Position numbers and translations under genes: made by a program
Notes under the pieces: generated by a model
Told to the model about the DNA's origin: nothing
The model's input: only the letters and a program-made list of their open reading frames with translations
The model's database searches: none
In this document: positions 9,313-20,900 of the stretch, one piece after another
How the letters are laid out: every line of letters begins with the position of its first letter
Position numbering within the stretch: position 1 is the stretch's first letter
Source: Dicyema japonicum
Taxonomy: Eukaryota; Dicyemida; Rhombozoa; Dicyemidae
Direction: 5' to 3'
DNA length: 61,677 nucleotides
Assembly (NCBI GenBank): GCA_011109175.1
Contig: RDEW01000008.1
Span: 1,066,254 to 1,127,930, forward strand

Positions 9313-11720
9313 TTCCATGAGAATTTAAAACAATTCACCTTTTTCTTATTATTTACTACAAAATTTAATTTATTTGTTGATTGACAATTACATATTTGCA
9401 GTAGTGTCTTTTTGACTATTCCTTTTTGAAGAGCGAGCTTAAAACACTCACTGTTTATGTAAAATACTTATATAAAAGTTCTTTGTCTATGTCCTCGTGA
9501 ACGAATTGAAAAACTGGATCGTAAATTTCCAAAATGGACAGATAGGAGGGGTATTTCACGTTCTACAAAATCATCACTAAGTTTTGCCTAACGGGCTCCT
9601 ATTACGATCTCTTCTGTCACTTATCTTGTTCAAATCCTTTCTAAACGATATTCCACCTATATATTTTTCGATATACTGAATGATATATTCATCAGGAGAC
9701 CTGTGTGGTCACATTAATGCTGATCGCTTAGATAATATATTTGACCTTTCGAAAAAGTCATACTTTTTTTCTCTCCACCTCCACAGTATACAAACGGTCT
9801 TGAGACGTAATGACATTTTCTATGATGTGAACTAGGCCAGACTCTTCATAGTGTACCACAAAATCATGTTCATTGCTTGACTAGCATAGAGTGTCATAGT
9901 AATTGGCATAACGCTATCACTTTTAATAACCCACCATCATCAACAACATACTTAGCGAACACAAAAGGTTTGAATGTGCCTAGGTGAGTGGGCCTTGTTT
10001 TCTCGGTCGTTGTTATGGCGTGCTTCCTAGCAGACACACTAGACCCAGCTATCAAGGTCTCATGCATTTGCATAAGAATTCGCTTCACCTTGTTGGACTA
10101 CTCCTAATTGGCTGCCAGCACATAGACATAATACTCCACGAATCATAAAATCATTTTATAGTACTTTTTGGCTCAAAATCAACAACACCTATGTAGTAGT
10201 TTAGAACCGTAATAGCATACTCATTTAATGCTAGGACAACTTCCGTGCATGTCTTACATAATAGCGTTGCTATTCTACTAATGTCTTTAGTTACTTATCG
10301 CTTTATCTCATGGACTCAATGGAAATCTGTAGATAAAAAATCCATTCAGATTCAAAATTGAAATATTGAGGATACTTTTTTATAAAAAATAAATAACCGG
10401 ACAAATAAAGAAATAATCAAAAATTTAAACTAAAAGCACGAGATATTAACTTCCGACCGATTTCAAGCTTAATATTATAAAAATTTAGGATATCCAGTCA
10501 AAAGCAGTAAATTTACTAGTAAAATATACGGCTTTAAAAGTTTTCCTAAGTGGGCAGCGATAATTTCCGCCACTTCCCTCTGGTCCACAATTTGCGTTCT
10601 TTGTCATCTTTTATAATTATCGGTTGATGGGGTCTTTCCCTTCATCTGTTTCACAGCCTCGTAGAATCTAGCGTTGTCCTTGAGAGATTCTATCTTCTTA
10701 ATCTGGTCCAGTGCTCGATTTCTGTTATGCTGGCGCATAGTTTTTCTTATTTTTGCTTTGATAGTTATTCTTTCTAGCCTCAATTTTGATTTTACGTTCG
10801 AATCGTCAGTATCTTGATATAGCATCCATATGGTCTTCTGTTTATTGGCAAGGTCCTTCACCGTGTACATGTCATTGTGCGATGGGATTTTCTCATTTTC
10901 TTTCATAGATGCAGATTGGCTTTTTTATGTATTGACTGTTTTACAAAATCCCAGGATTTTCCGGGCGGCAAATCTGTAGGCATGTATTCTAGTTCTGCAT
11001 CCAGATATTCTCTGAATGCTAGGGCCCCTTCTGATTGACTGATTAAGGATTCCAAGTTATAACGTCTATAGCTGGGTTCTGTGGTTTTAATTTGCTTTCA
11101 TTTCGTTCTTTGTAGTACCATAAATCTTTTTTGAGAAAGTCTAGCAATAACCATTTTCTGGTCGCTGTCGATAATCGATCCATTATAAGCTCGTGCATCA
11201 AGTATAATCCCTCGATCTTTTTGCCTGCATATGATATAGTCGATCTGGTTGTACATATTTATCACTCACCTTCGAGATTTGTTCTGTGTACCGACCACGT
11301 AGATTTATGTCTGGCTGGATGCATGAAGGTGTATTGCATAAAAATAGGTTGTTCGTTTGACAGAAGTTAGCTAGTAGAGTTCCCGGGGAATTTCTTTTCT
11401 CCCTTCCATGCTTTCCCATGAATATATCATCGGTCGTAACCTGGGTGCCATTTTTCGCATTTAGGTATCCTGCGATCATTACTAATGTCGAGAAAGCATA
11501 CTTGGAAAAGACGGCAGAAAGATTGGTGTAAAAGTCATCAATCTCCCCAGGGTTTTTATTAAGACATCCACTGTGAAGGCCGTAAACGTTTATTATAGTT
11601 ATATATTTTTTCGACGGGTTGAGGTCATCCAGTTTCAATTGCAACACCCCGATTCTATCATTCACACTGTAATATCGGCAGACTCTTGGATAAATCATTC
11701 CTGACGGCAAATCCTAGCCC
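9313..11720 (-). mobile_element. Internally deleted EEP-type LINE derivative, 5'-truncated copy
   Basis: Minus strand, 5' to 3': endonuclease/exonuclease/phosphatase part (VCRYYSVNDRIGVLQLKLDD, AGYLNAKNGT, then degraded SDH region), a basic linker (10906-10604; KAKIRKTMRQHNRNRALDQ), then a C-terminal segment with KRILMQMHETL and SVSARKHAI. The reverse transcriptase palm with its YADD box is absent: only about 300 nt of AT-rich sequence separate linker and C-terminal part. The 3' end is identical in position to that of the copy at 27463-30275, but flanks differ and this copy stops at about 11720 inside the endonuclease, as expected from 5'-truncated retrotransposition. Confidence 0.65.
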
Positions 11721-11744
11721 AGTGTGCTTGAAACTGAAACGAAT

Positions 11745-13090
11745 CATAATGAATTTTAGCAGTCATAACATACACGCAATACGTGAACAGCCACTTAATG
11801 TCAATGAGGTCGAAACCAGAGGAGCATACATCAAATATGTCCCCAACAAACTAAAGGAAGAGTAAACCGGAAACTTCTGGAGGCGACGTGCGGGCTGCCT
11901 TACGGTTATCACGTCCGGTGACACAGTATTGTCTTGTACCTCCGAGTTCCTGAATACCTTAATACTGAAACACTCAGATGCACCGATGACTATGAAAAGT
12001 TTTTGAATCCTGATGGAACTCCGGAGATTATCATTACCAAATCCGAAGTGCGCCACATAATAGCCTCCTTTGCGCTAGCAGCGGAGGAGGCTTGGAAGGG
12101 TTACGTCCTGGCCATATTAAAAACCTTACGTCTACTTACAACTCAGAAGCTGAACGCTGTTTGTCAAATTAATTTCCGACCTAATCAGAAAAATGGATAA
12201 CGGCGACATCAAAATTTGCAGAGAACTCTTCTCCGCAAGGCTCTTGCTGTCAAAAAACCCAATGGAGCAATCCGCCCATTGCGGTGGAAATATTATAAAC
12301 ACTTGCAGCAAAGGAAGCATCGACCTGGTGAGCCGACAACTTGGAGAGGAGTTCGTTCCTAAACAAATGGGTGTTAGTATCCAGAACGGATGTGAGGATG
12401 CGGTTCATGCAGCAAGGCGTTTCTTCACACAGAAAAATATTTCAAATGAATGCATTGGAATAAAGTTGACAAAACGAATGCATTCAATTTTCTCAGAAGA
12501 ATAAAATTATGGAAACGTGTTGGAAGAGGGCTCCAAAGCTTTTCCCTCTTGTCAATTATCTTATGGGGAAGATACGTCTCTGGTTTTTGAAAATGAAATT
12601 ATTAAATCAAAAACGGGTGTCCAACTAAGGAGATCCGCTCGGACCTCTTTATTTGCACTGACCATTGATGAGGTTGTGAGATCAATTGATGCTCAGCTAA
12701 ATCTCTTGTACTTCGATGATGCCACAATTGGAGGATCATTAAGGAAAAATACAATTCATTACGTAAAGCGTTACCCGCTTTAAAACACTTGGGCTTTGAC
12801 ATCAATGTTAACAAATCAGAGCTAATAGATGTCTCATATCCAAACACCGAGTTCTCTCTATCAAGGAGTCCTTAAACGAACTGCTTCCTGGGATCCTGAC
12901 AGTTCCAGTTGATAAATTATATTTCCTCGGATGCCCACTCAGCGAAGAAAAACTCAAGAATTATATACTTTCCAAAAATGAAGAATTAACACGCCTCACG
13001 AAAAGATTGTCATGTCTGGAATTTCACACATTTTTCTTCCTGATGAAAAACAACATCGGACTACCCAAGCTTTTATATCTCCGGACTCAA
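11745..13090 (+). pseudogene. RLE-type LINE reverse transcriptase (decayed)
   Basis: Plus-strand frames carry landmarks of one reverse transcriptase family: SGGGLEGLRPGHIKNL (about 12080-12125), MGVSIQNGCEDAVHAARRFF (12370-12430), TGVQ then GDPLGPL in a neighbouring frame (12615-12650), and LYFDDATIGG (12710-12735), the box C variant with FDD or LDD. Several frameshifts and stops. The same box appears at 32636-32700 as LWYLDDATIGG. The region downstream leads into a C-terminal RLE fragment, so this is probably the 5' part of that family. Confidence 0.65.
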
Positions 13091-13520
13091 AATCCCGAAG
13101 AGACAATGAAGAAAGTAATTGGGATACCATTGTCTGCTCCAAAATTTTGGAAGACCTTATAAAAAAGCAAATCAACTAGTTTGGTGTCAGCTTCAAATGG
13201 AGGGAGTTGACCATGGCATGAAGCAATACCTTACCCAAACCTCGGGACTTTTTTGGACGACGATTATATGAGGATTGGAATCGGACAACGTGTAGGACTA
13301 CAAGTTTGCCAGGAGCACCGATGCCAATGCGGGAAAACAGTCGTTGCGAAGGGATTGCACCCGCTGTCCAGCAGAAGAAGCGCCGGAAGTGGACCACGTC
13401 ACGCTGCTCTGAACGATGTGATCGTCAGAGCTCTGAAAGCTTCAGGCTTCCTAGCACAGCTTGAATCAGTTGGTCTCGATCGAGAAGATGGAAAAAGACT
13501 TGACGACACTGATCGCCACC
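13091..13520 (+). pseudogene. RLE-type LINE C-terminal fragment
   Basis: Contains MRIGIGQRVGLQVCQEHRCQ, CGKTVVAKGLHPLSSRRSAG (third ligand lost, Cys to Ser), then [17 protein letters not shown] and GLDREDGKRLDD where the catalytic PD is damaged (RPDG to RLDD). Joined at 13505 to a piece of the inverted-duplication flank. Confidence 0.65.
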
Positions 13521-13654
13521 ATAAAAGGTAGACCACATGACGCCAAGCTAACATTATTCCAAGATGGGGATCTTATCTTAAATTAGGTTAATTAATTCAT
13601 AATTTACATATTAAAAATTTTTTTTAATATAAGTTTTTTTAACAATTAAACAAA

Positions 13655-14275
13655 TGTCAGTTCAGGAAGCCTGCTGCGTGGATTGCAAACGAGTTCCCTC
13701 GGAGTATGGCTATTCCAATCTTTTGTCTTAGCCATAACCCTTCTCGTTGATCTCTTTTCTTTCTGGCAAGCAGTCCTCCGAGTTTTCGCAAGAACTCAGC
13801 CGTCATTGGACCAACGGTCCCGATGATTCGGTCGCAACAGGAGTAAATCGGTAGCAATCCCCGAGGCAAAATATTTCTTGATTTTTAGGTTCTCCGCAGT
13901 CGAAGCAGCTGCTCCAGGTGTCTGAACCGATTTGAAAATATTCGTGCTTGAGAACGTGTCTACACAAGTTGCGTCCCAGACCAAAGATCCTCCAGACGTG
14001 AAGGGGAAAAGGGTCATCCCGTCAGGTCTCTTCCCATCTCCTCGATTAAGACCCACTAGTTAAACTGTGCTGGGAAGCCTGTAGCCTTCAGAGCTCTGAC
14101 AATCACATCGTTCAAAGCAGCATGACGTGGTCCCCTTCCGGCGCTTCTTCTGCAGGACAGCGGGTGCAATCCTTTCACATCGACTGTTTTCCCGCATCGG
14201 CATCGGTGCTCCTGGCAAACGTCTAGTCCCAGCCGTTGTCTGATTCCAACCTTCAAAGAATCGTCGTCCAATTAG
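13655..14275 (-). pseudogene. RLE-type LINE C-terminal fragment, opposite strand
   Basis: Minus strand: [57 protein letters not shown], then after a frameshift [49 protein letters not shown] and a normal C-terminus AIHAAGFLN. The zinc ligands and PD...D residues are all present, making this one of the better preserved RLE domains. It faces the plus-strand fragment at 13091-13520. Confidence 0.7.
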
Positions 14276-14542
14276 GTCCCGTCCAAAAAGGTTAAGTTTT
14301 AATAACTTAATTTATTTTTATAAAATAATTATTAAATTAATTAATTTATTATAATAATTTTTTATAATTAATATTCATGAATAATTAATTATTTAACTCA
14401 AAGAATCGTCGTCCAATTACGTCCTGTCAAAAAGGTTAAGTTTTAATAACTTAATTTATTTTTATAAAGTAATTATTAAATTAATTAATTTTATTATAAT
14501 AATTTTTTATAATTAATTATTCATGAATAATTAATTATTTAA
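14253..14542. repeat. 145-bp tandem duplication upstream of mucin-family copy 2
   Basis: The block beginning CAAAGAATCGTCGTCC at about 14254 recurs at about 14399. Each unit joins the last bases of the RLE fragment to the AT-rich promoter flank and palindrome of the mucin gene, so the promoter-proximal region is doubled. Confidence 0.7.
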
Positions 14543-14545
14543 CTT

Positions 14546-16135
14546 ATGATCTTTATGTTTGGAAGTTTGTTTGAATTTAATAATTTTGTAGAAATTTTGT
14601 TGTTTTTCGGATTAATTCAACTTGAAATCACTATTGATGAATTGTTATTAAATTCAGTTCCAATGTGGATCATTCGCGTATATGAAAAATATTCTATATT
14701 ATTTTCTGGAGATATTTACTTATCGATTAACATTATGAATTAGTAAGTGAATATCAAAGTAGTAGAATCGAGTTATCAAATTCAACCAGACAGTCAAATT
14801 TGTGAAACGAAGAAATAATGAGTTTCTATCAAATTTCAATTTGAAAATACACTTGTTGAATTTGTCATGAAAAAGAATTCAAGTATTATTAATCTAAAAC
14901 AGATTTATGTTAATGTTGTCGGTATCTTGATATTATAGATACCGTATATTTGTGAGTCTTATGCATTAGTTGATCAAACTTTTTTGATTAGCAATTATTA
15001 TGATTGTCCTATTTTTAAATTGGACTATCTTGGAATTATTCTTTACATTTTCAATTTAAAACTACAAGTATCTCAAACATCTGGAATTACATCATTTTCT
15101 GAAACCTGTTGTATTTATTATAATTTTAAGTTATAATTGCAGTAATGACTTGTTATGTGATGAACCTAGTGAACTAATAATCGGTACTTTAAGTTGTTTT
15201 ATTAATATTTATTTTCTTTTATTTTTTATTATTTTTAGATAACACAACAACTACTTCTACGACTAAACCTGAAGGTAAATATCTTCAATTAATGATTAAT
15301 CAATTCATATACGTAAATTTAGATTCACCCACAGAATTGGCCACTACACCTTCTCCCACAAATACAACTGAAAGTAAAATTTCTTCAATTAATGATTAAT
15401 CAATCATATAATTAAATGTTAGATTCACCAACAGATTGACCACCACACTAACTCCCACAAGTACAACTGAAGGTACAATATCTTCAATTAATGATTAATC
15501 AATTCATATACTTAAATGTTAGATTCAACCACAGAACTGACCACCGAATCTACTCTCACAAACAACTGAAAGTACAATATCATCAATTAATGATTAATCA
15601 ATTCATATACTTAAATGTTAGATTCACTTACAAAACTGACCACCACATCTACTCTCACAATTACAACTGAAGGTACATTTTCTTCAATTAATGATTAATC
15701 AATCATATAATTAAATGTTAGATTCAACCACAGAATTGACCACCACATCTACTCCCACAAGTACAACTAAAGGTACAATATCTTCAATTAATGATTAATC
15801 AATCATATACTTAAATGTTAGATTCATTCACAGAATTGGCCGCTACACCTACTCCACAAGTACAAATGTAGGTAAAAAATTTTAATTAACATTTAATCAA
15901 TTCATACACTTAAATGTTAGATTCACCCACAGAATTGGCCACTACAACGACTCCACGACTATAATTGAAAGTAAAATGTTTTAATTCAACATTTAATCAA
16001 GTTTATTATTTTAATTTAAGATTCGAGCTTAACAAGTTCAACAATAAACTCTAATTGATAGTAAGCATGCATGCCCGAAAATTCAGTACTTCCTCCGTTT
16101 CTCGTCCATTGGAATTATCATTCCTCCTACTTGGA
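14546..16135 (+). pseudogene. Mucin-like surface protein family, copy 2 (longest exon array, decayed)
   Basis: ATG 14546; leader MIFMFGSLFEFNNF...LLFFGLIQLEITIDE and ectodomain start (PMWIIRVYEKYSILFSGD). A base deletion stops the frame at 14742. The 24-nt microintron lies at 14915-14938. A Cys-containing segment SNDLLCDEPSELIIGTLSC lies near 15145-15195. The array has eight exon units: 15239-15274, 15335-15373, 15435-15472 (38 nt), 15535-15571 (37 nt), then units starting near 15634, 15735, 15834 and 15933. Two exons have lost bases and one acceptor reads ACAA instead of ACAG (15630-15633). The C-terminal exon near 16021-16135 has a base deletion relative to copy 3. Probably a pseudogene, or frame breaks are sequence errors. 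Confidence 0.55.
15239..15971 (+). repeat. Exon-intron tandem array: eight mucin-repeat exons
   Basis: Eight successive ~100-bp units with Thr/Pro-rich exons (LATTPSPTNTTE-like) and introns carrying the shared string AATTAATGATTAATCA. Unit number differs between family members (four, eight and three), showing gain or loss of whole exons. Confidence 0.75.
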
Positions 16136-16336
16136 TGGATTTTAATTAACATACTAATTTAAATTACACTAACAGATATATTTGTTAAATTATTTTCTGA
16201 GACTAATTTATTAATTATTTAACCCAGGACACATAAAGTAAGTAGTCGGTGATTACCTGTTGTCATATTAGAAATGTAATCTATTTAATGTCTCCTGAAT
16301 TTGTACTTCATGGTAACAAAGAAATGAATTGAGAAG

Positions 16337-16895
16337 AGGACTCAAAATCCCAAAAGACACAAAGAAGCAAAGTAATTGGGATTCCATTGTCTGCTCCAAA
16401 ATTTTAGAAGATTTTAAAAAAAAAGTAAATCAACTTATTTGTCGTCAGCTTTAAGTGGAGGGAGTAGAGCATGGCTTGGTGCAATACCTTATCCAATCCT
16501 CGGGACTTTTTTAGACGACGATTATTTGATGATTGGAATCGGACAACGGCTAAGACTAGACGTTTGCCAAAAGCACTGATGCCGATGTGGGAAAACAGTC
16601 GATGCGAAAGGATTGCACCCGCTGTTTAGCAGAAGAAGCGCCGTAAGTGGACCACGTCACGCTGCTCTGAACGATGTGATCGTCATAGCTCTGAAGGCTA
16701 CAGGCTTCCCAGCACACCTTGAACCAGTGGGTCTCGATCGAGGAGATGGAAAGAAACCCTTTCACATCCGGAAGATCTTAGGTCTGGAACGCAACTTGTG
16801 TTGACACATTCTCAAGCACGAATCTTTTCAAATCAGTTCAAGACACCTGGAGCAGCTGCTTTGACTGCGGAAAACCTAAAAATGACTTTCTCGAC
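16337..16895 (+). pseudogene. RLE-type LINE fragment at left edge of duplication A
   Basis: Contains LDDDYLMIGIGQRLRLDVCQ-like text, [29 protein letters not shown] and GLDRGDGKK in shifting frames. It stops at AENLK, where the 3' end of the inverted Jockey-like LINE begins; the same junction exists in copy B, so the LINE insertion predates the duplication. Confidence 0.65.
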
Positions 16896-19541
16896 TTTTT
16901 CATGAGAACATTATCAATCCTTTTGACGAGAGAAAAACTACGCTTCACACCCGTATAGTAGCTCTGGTAGAATAATCTTTATGAAGATAAACAAGAAGGT
17001 CTTCAAGCTTACGAACAACTTGCTCGTACAGAGAAGCGCTTGTACCGCCTTCTTCCTTCTTCGTCTGATATTTTCCATTAAGGAACCTTCTCCTTCAATA
17101 ACTACTTTGAGGTAACAGAGTAAGTTTACTTTTGGAATATCAAGTGAGTAGGGCTGTGTACGGTGTCTCGTAGACGGCTAACTCTCAAGTAGCTGGACTT
17201 CTCCGTAGATAGTCTTATCCCTCTCTTGGAGCACCAATTTTGCACTTGGTCGATGAATGACTTGATTCTTCTTTCCGATAGAGTTTACTTCCAAGACATA
17301 TCTGTAATTAGAATATCGTCTGCGTATATCAATAGTTTGGTGTTCGCATCCAGAGGAATTGGAAAGTCTGATAGAAACACGTTGAACAGAAGCGGGCTCA
17401 AGGTAGAGCCTGTGGAACGCCCCTCTTCAGAAAGATATCTTTTGACATACTCGTCCCAACACGTATTTGGGAAGTCCGTCCTGTTAATAAGTTTTTTATC
17501 CATATGAAAAGTTTCCTTTGGATAGTGACAGCCGCTAGCTTTGATAGCAGTGCATCATGCCACACGCTATCGAATGCCTTGGTCAGGTCCAAACATACTA
17601 TGTTAACTTGCTTCTTGAATTCAGACCTCTCAATACCACCGAATGTATGTGGTGGATGCAATCCGTGCAGGATTTCCCAGGTCTGAAGCCACATTGTTCT
17701 GCGAAAGGAAACCACTTCTTATATGTGCTCGTTTAGCCTCTTGAAGATAATTCGCTCAACAATCTTGGAAATAGAGCAAATGAGGCTGATCGGCCTATAG
17801 TTGAGAGGGTCCCTCCCCGACTTTCCAGGTTTCAGGATCATTCTAACTATGGAGGTTTTTCAGTTTGGGGACATACACATAATCTATGCTCGCGTTGACT
17901 AAATTCTTCAGCACGAGCAGCAGATCATCTGGGCCTTCCTTGAACATTCTCTTGCTAATATGGTCATGTCCACGGGCGTTAGCTTTGTACACTCTATTGG
18001 CAATCACGATGTCCTCTGTCGTTATCTTCATAACAGTATCTTTGAAATCGTCCGGGAATAAGTAATAAGTTCTTTTGAAGCTCTCAACTCTTCCCTCGGA
18101 TCAGCTCCGTCGGGTTGACTTCCTGGATACGGTCTAGTTGCTTCTTAAAGATTTCCAGTACTTCTTCCATAGAATATGATCTACCTTCCAGTTTGTTCAG
18201 AGAGATTTTCACATCATTCCACTTCTGGCCTGTTATTTTTTTGTAGATCTTCCAGATCGAAGGGTTTTGCTTGTTTCGACCCTCCAACATTGTTCTATTG
18301 CCAGTCTTGTTCCCTCTTCAATAGCTTTTTTGATTATTTTTAGTTGGCCAGTCAATGTAATCGGTCCATCCAGTCGACACATCATCTGCGTTTGTTCCTC
18401 AGTCGGTTTCTTTCTTTAATCATAGATAGTGTAGAAGGGAGAAATTAATGCTCTTCTTATAATTGGTATCGGAGAGTCTCCTCCTGGCGTAAAGTGATAA
18501 GTATCTCTTCCAGAAAGTTGTCTATGTTGTCAATATCATTTCGGGAATAAGGTCCCTCCTTCCATTTTTTGAGATTTCAAACATGTATCTTCATAGTGTT
18601 CCCAATTTAATCTTGATTGGTCTGTTCCCTTAGCCTGTGAACACTGACTCGTAGTGTCCGGAGCCAGGTTCAGTGACATCTCTTGAGGGATGCGGTCGCT
18701 CCCGATGTCCCACATGATCATCGGTCTCTCCACATAAGTGTAGAGCAGTGATGACACCAGGAACACTTCAAGCATGTCTCCACCGTAGTGCGAGAAGTGA
18801 TTCGGCTTCTCCGATGTCAAAATCTCGAAGCCAGTCTAGTAACTCAATTTTCTTAGCCTGATTCCATCCTCGTTGGTTCCAAGGCATCCATGTTTAATGT
18901 TCTTGGCGTTTAGATCTCCCACTAGGACAGACATATCGTTTCCCGCGAAGAATTCTTCAATTTCTGTGGAGCACTTTCTGAGGACCTTTGAATACAATCC
19001 TCCAACGTGTATCCAACGGCCACAGCATCTCACCTAGACGAAAACAAATTCACAATGTGTATTCATAATTACTTTTGGCTCACGTATCTGTAGAACATCA
19101 CTGTAGAAAATGTGGTTCCAGTACTAGCCTCTGCATATTCGACCCATGGTATTTCTATAGAATTACATCCCCGTAGCATTGTAGTGTTGGTCTTTTTCAC
19201 CTTAGTCTCGTTGACCACCAGGATGTCAATCTTGGTGGCCGACAGAAGTAGTGCCAGGTCATGACGCCTATTCCTCAGTGATCGGGCGTTCACCAGCTAT
19301 CTTCAGGTTTCTTCTCAATTTTCTTTTTGGTGAACTGGCTCTCCATGGCCAGGTCCACCATTCTTTTTAAATCCACTCCAAGTTCAGTTCTTCAGTCTAT
19401 ATTATTTCTTCCAGTTCTTTTGCAAATCTCCTGGTATCTTAGAAGAGGAGCTGGTTCATTCTTGTTAGTCCTTGGGACAATTATTCTTTTTTGGGTAGGA
19501 GTTTCACTTTGTTATAACTTATATCTGTTCTAATTGTCTGT
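16896..19541 (-). mobile_element. Jockey-like LINE, duplication copy A (ORF2 with frameshifts, ORF1 lost)
   Basis: Minus strand. Endonuclease pieces: MNARSLRNRRHDLALLL, ETKVKK and VGDLNAKN (19293-18836). A linker follows (18290-17843). Reverse transcriptase: NYRPISLI, DLTKAFDSVWHDALL (box A), GVPQ then LSPLLFNVFLSDFP (box B), LLIYADDILI (box C), 17870-17285. These are the signatures of Jockey/I-type LINEs. The upstream ORF1 present in copy B (36393-37117) is missing; the LINE ends at about 19541 against a hAT remnant. Confidence 0.8.
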
Positions 19542-19548
19542 TCTAAAT

Positions 19549-19633
19549 AAAAAAGTTTTAAGGGTCGATTAAATAATATGGGGGTCAAAAAAAGTCAAGG
19601 GGTCGACGAGCAAAAAAAGGTTGAGAACCCCTG
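19549..19633. mobile_element. hAT transposon end replacing LINE ORF1
   Basis: Ends at 19633 with AAAGGTTGAGAACCCCTG, a hAT terminal repeat, followed by CTCTAAAT (19634-19641). TTCTAAAT also precedes the element (19541-19548), giving an 8-bp target-site-like pair. Copy B has TTCTAAAT only once at this point (37132-37140 region), i.e. the empty site. The left terminus is absent, so a deletion probably ran from inside the hAT element into the LINE. Confidence 0.6.
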
Positions 19634-19679
19634 CTCTAAATCATCCCACCCACAGAGAAGTTGCGTTGGATCCCAGAAG

Positions 19680-19880
19680 AGGCACAAGGAGAGAATGAGA
19701 ATTCGGTGTAAGATAATAAGCCTGGAGGTAATGGAGTCTCGCTGGAGACAATTCTGGCACTTCTTGAAGATGGAATTGGTATTCTTGCTTAACAGAGATA
19801 TAGAAGACTACTATGTTTGTTTCCGACGACCCCCCGTTCTTACTGAGAAAAATGACGTCACTTCTAAACACTAACTTTCC
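19680..19880 (+). pseudogene. LINE C-terminal fragment (copy A)
   Basis: Reads RIRCKIISLEVMESRWRQFW and HFLKMELVF...DIEDYYVCFRR, matching the RWRLFGHxLR...DYY....RGRPR tail found after the reverse transcriptase thumb in many LINEs. Sister at 37195-37400; more distant relatives at 50090-50320, 55565-55720 and 59780-60248. Confidence 0.55.
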
Positions 19881-20146
19881 AGAAAAAATAGATACCCCTT
19901 GGATCTTGGCTACTTCCTATCCAGAAACTAAACGATTCCCAATTCATGTGTATACGAGTTCGAAAAGTTATTGTCTCATCTAGATCAATGGAGATGACTT
20001 CACCGGGAGGACCATACAGTAGCTTGTTTTTTTAGCCAATAATTTAAGCCAAATACTCTACTTCAGTGTGTTTTAACAATTCTTGAAAGTAATTCAAATC
20101 TTGATGTTTGATATTTTTCGGTATTAAGAATTTGAAGATGACTAAT

Positions 20147-20219
20147 GCCTCCGTGGCGCAACGGTTAGCGCGTGTGGCTGTTAACTGCGAGGTTGCCGGT
20201 TCGAATCCGGCCGGAGGCG
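20147..20219 (+). tRNA. tRNA-Asn (anticodon GTT)
   Basis: 73-nt cloverleaf without intron. Acceptor GCCTCCG pairs with CGGAGGC, D stem GCGC with GCGC, T arm GCCGG-TTCGAAT-CCGGC is perfect, discriminator G. Anticodon loop CTGTTAA gives GTT. The anticodon stem (TGTGG with CTGCG) is weak, with three G-U pairs. TTTTT follows within 6 nt as a Pol III terminator. CCA is not encoded, as expected in a eukaryote. Confidence 0.95.
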
Positions 20220-20221
20220 AA

Positions 20222-20900
20222 TTTTTATCTAAACAAAGTTACTTTTTTTGCAAATTGCCAAATTATAAAAAAATATACCGTATTCCTTATACTAAAATAT
20301 TTATAAACATCTATTTTTTCCTGTTTTCTTTCTAGGCAAAAATTAATTTTTTAAAAAAAACATATTCTTAGAAATTATACTTCATTGCTAAACTAAGTAA
20401 AATCATTCGGGTCACTCAACTTAGATTCAATAAAATAATATTTTTTTATTTCAGGATGGCTTTAAGCGACACTCTGTGTTTACAGATATATTCACAATTT
20501 CACTAGTAAAGTTATACATAAACAATTTTTTTTTAAATCAAAATAAATTTTTCTACTTGCTGCTCTCAGAATCCAAGACAAATTAAGTTAATGAAAGCCA
20601 TATTAACCATGTCAAGATAAATATTCATCCAATGGGCCCCCAACTACTTCACTCATCGTCCTCTAATGGATTTCTTTGTGGTCAAATAGTGACGATGATC
20701 TATTCATTTATTTCATTTGCACTTTCATCTTCATAAAAGACGCAGTTACTTCTTCCTCTTTTTTGACTTATAGCTTTCCAAAATAATAATCCCTTCATTG
20801 CCGAGAAGGGTCTAAGTGTTTGGCTGTACTTCATAAACAAGATATAGTCAGACGTTCGAGATGTACAGTAGGACATGTGTGGTTGATAACTCCTTGAAAC
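20222..20900. other. AT-rich flank of tRNA with short exon-like piece
   Basis: Both duplication copies keep TTTATTTCAG followed by ATGGCTTTAAGCGACACTC (20455-20475), an acceptor-like or trans-splice-like site before a short ATG reading frame (MALSDTLCLQ). The frame closes after about 15 codons. No gene could be assembled. Confidence 0.3.

Noticed and set aside
19327-19533. Plus-strand ORF over the Jockey-like LINE
   Set aside because: Lies opposite the endonuclease start of the LINE; no motif of its own.
20108-20335. Protein-coding ORF spanning the Asn tRNA
   Set aside because: The frame is open only because the tRNA lacks stops in it; the tRNA explains the conservation.
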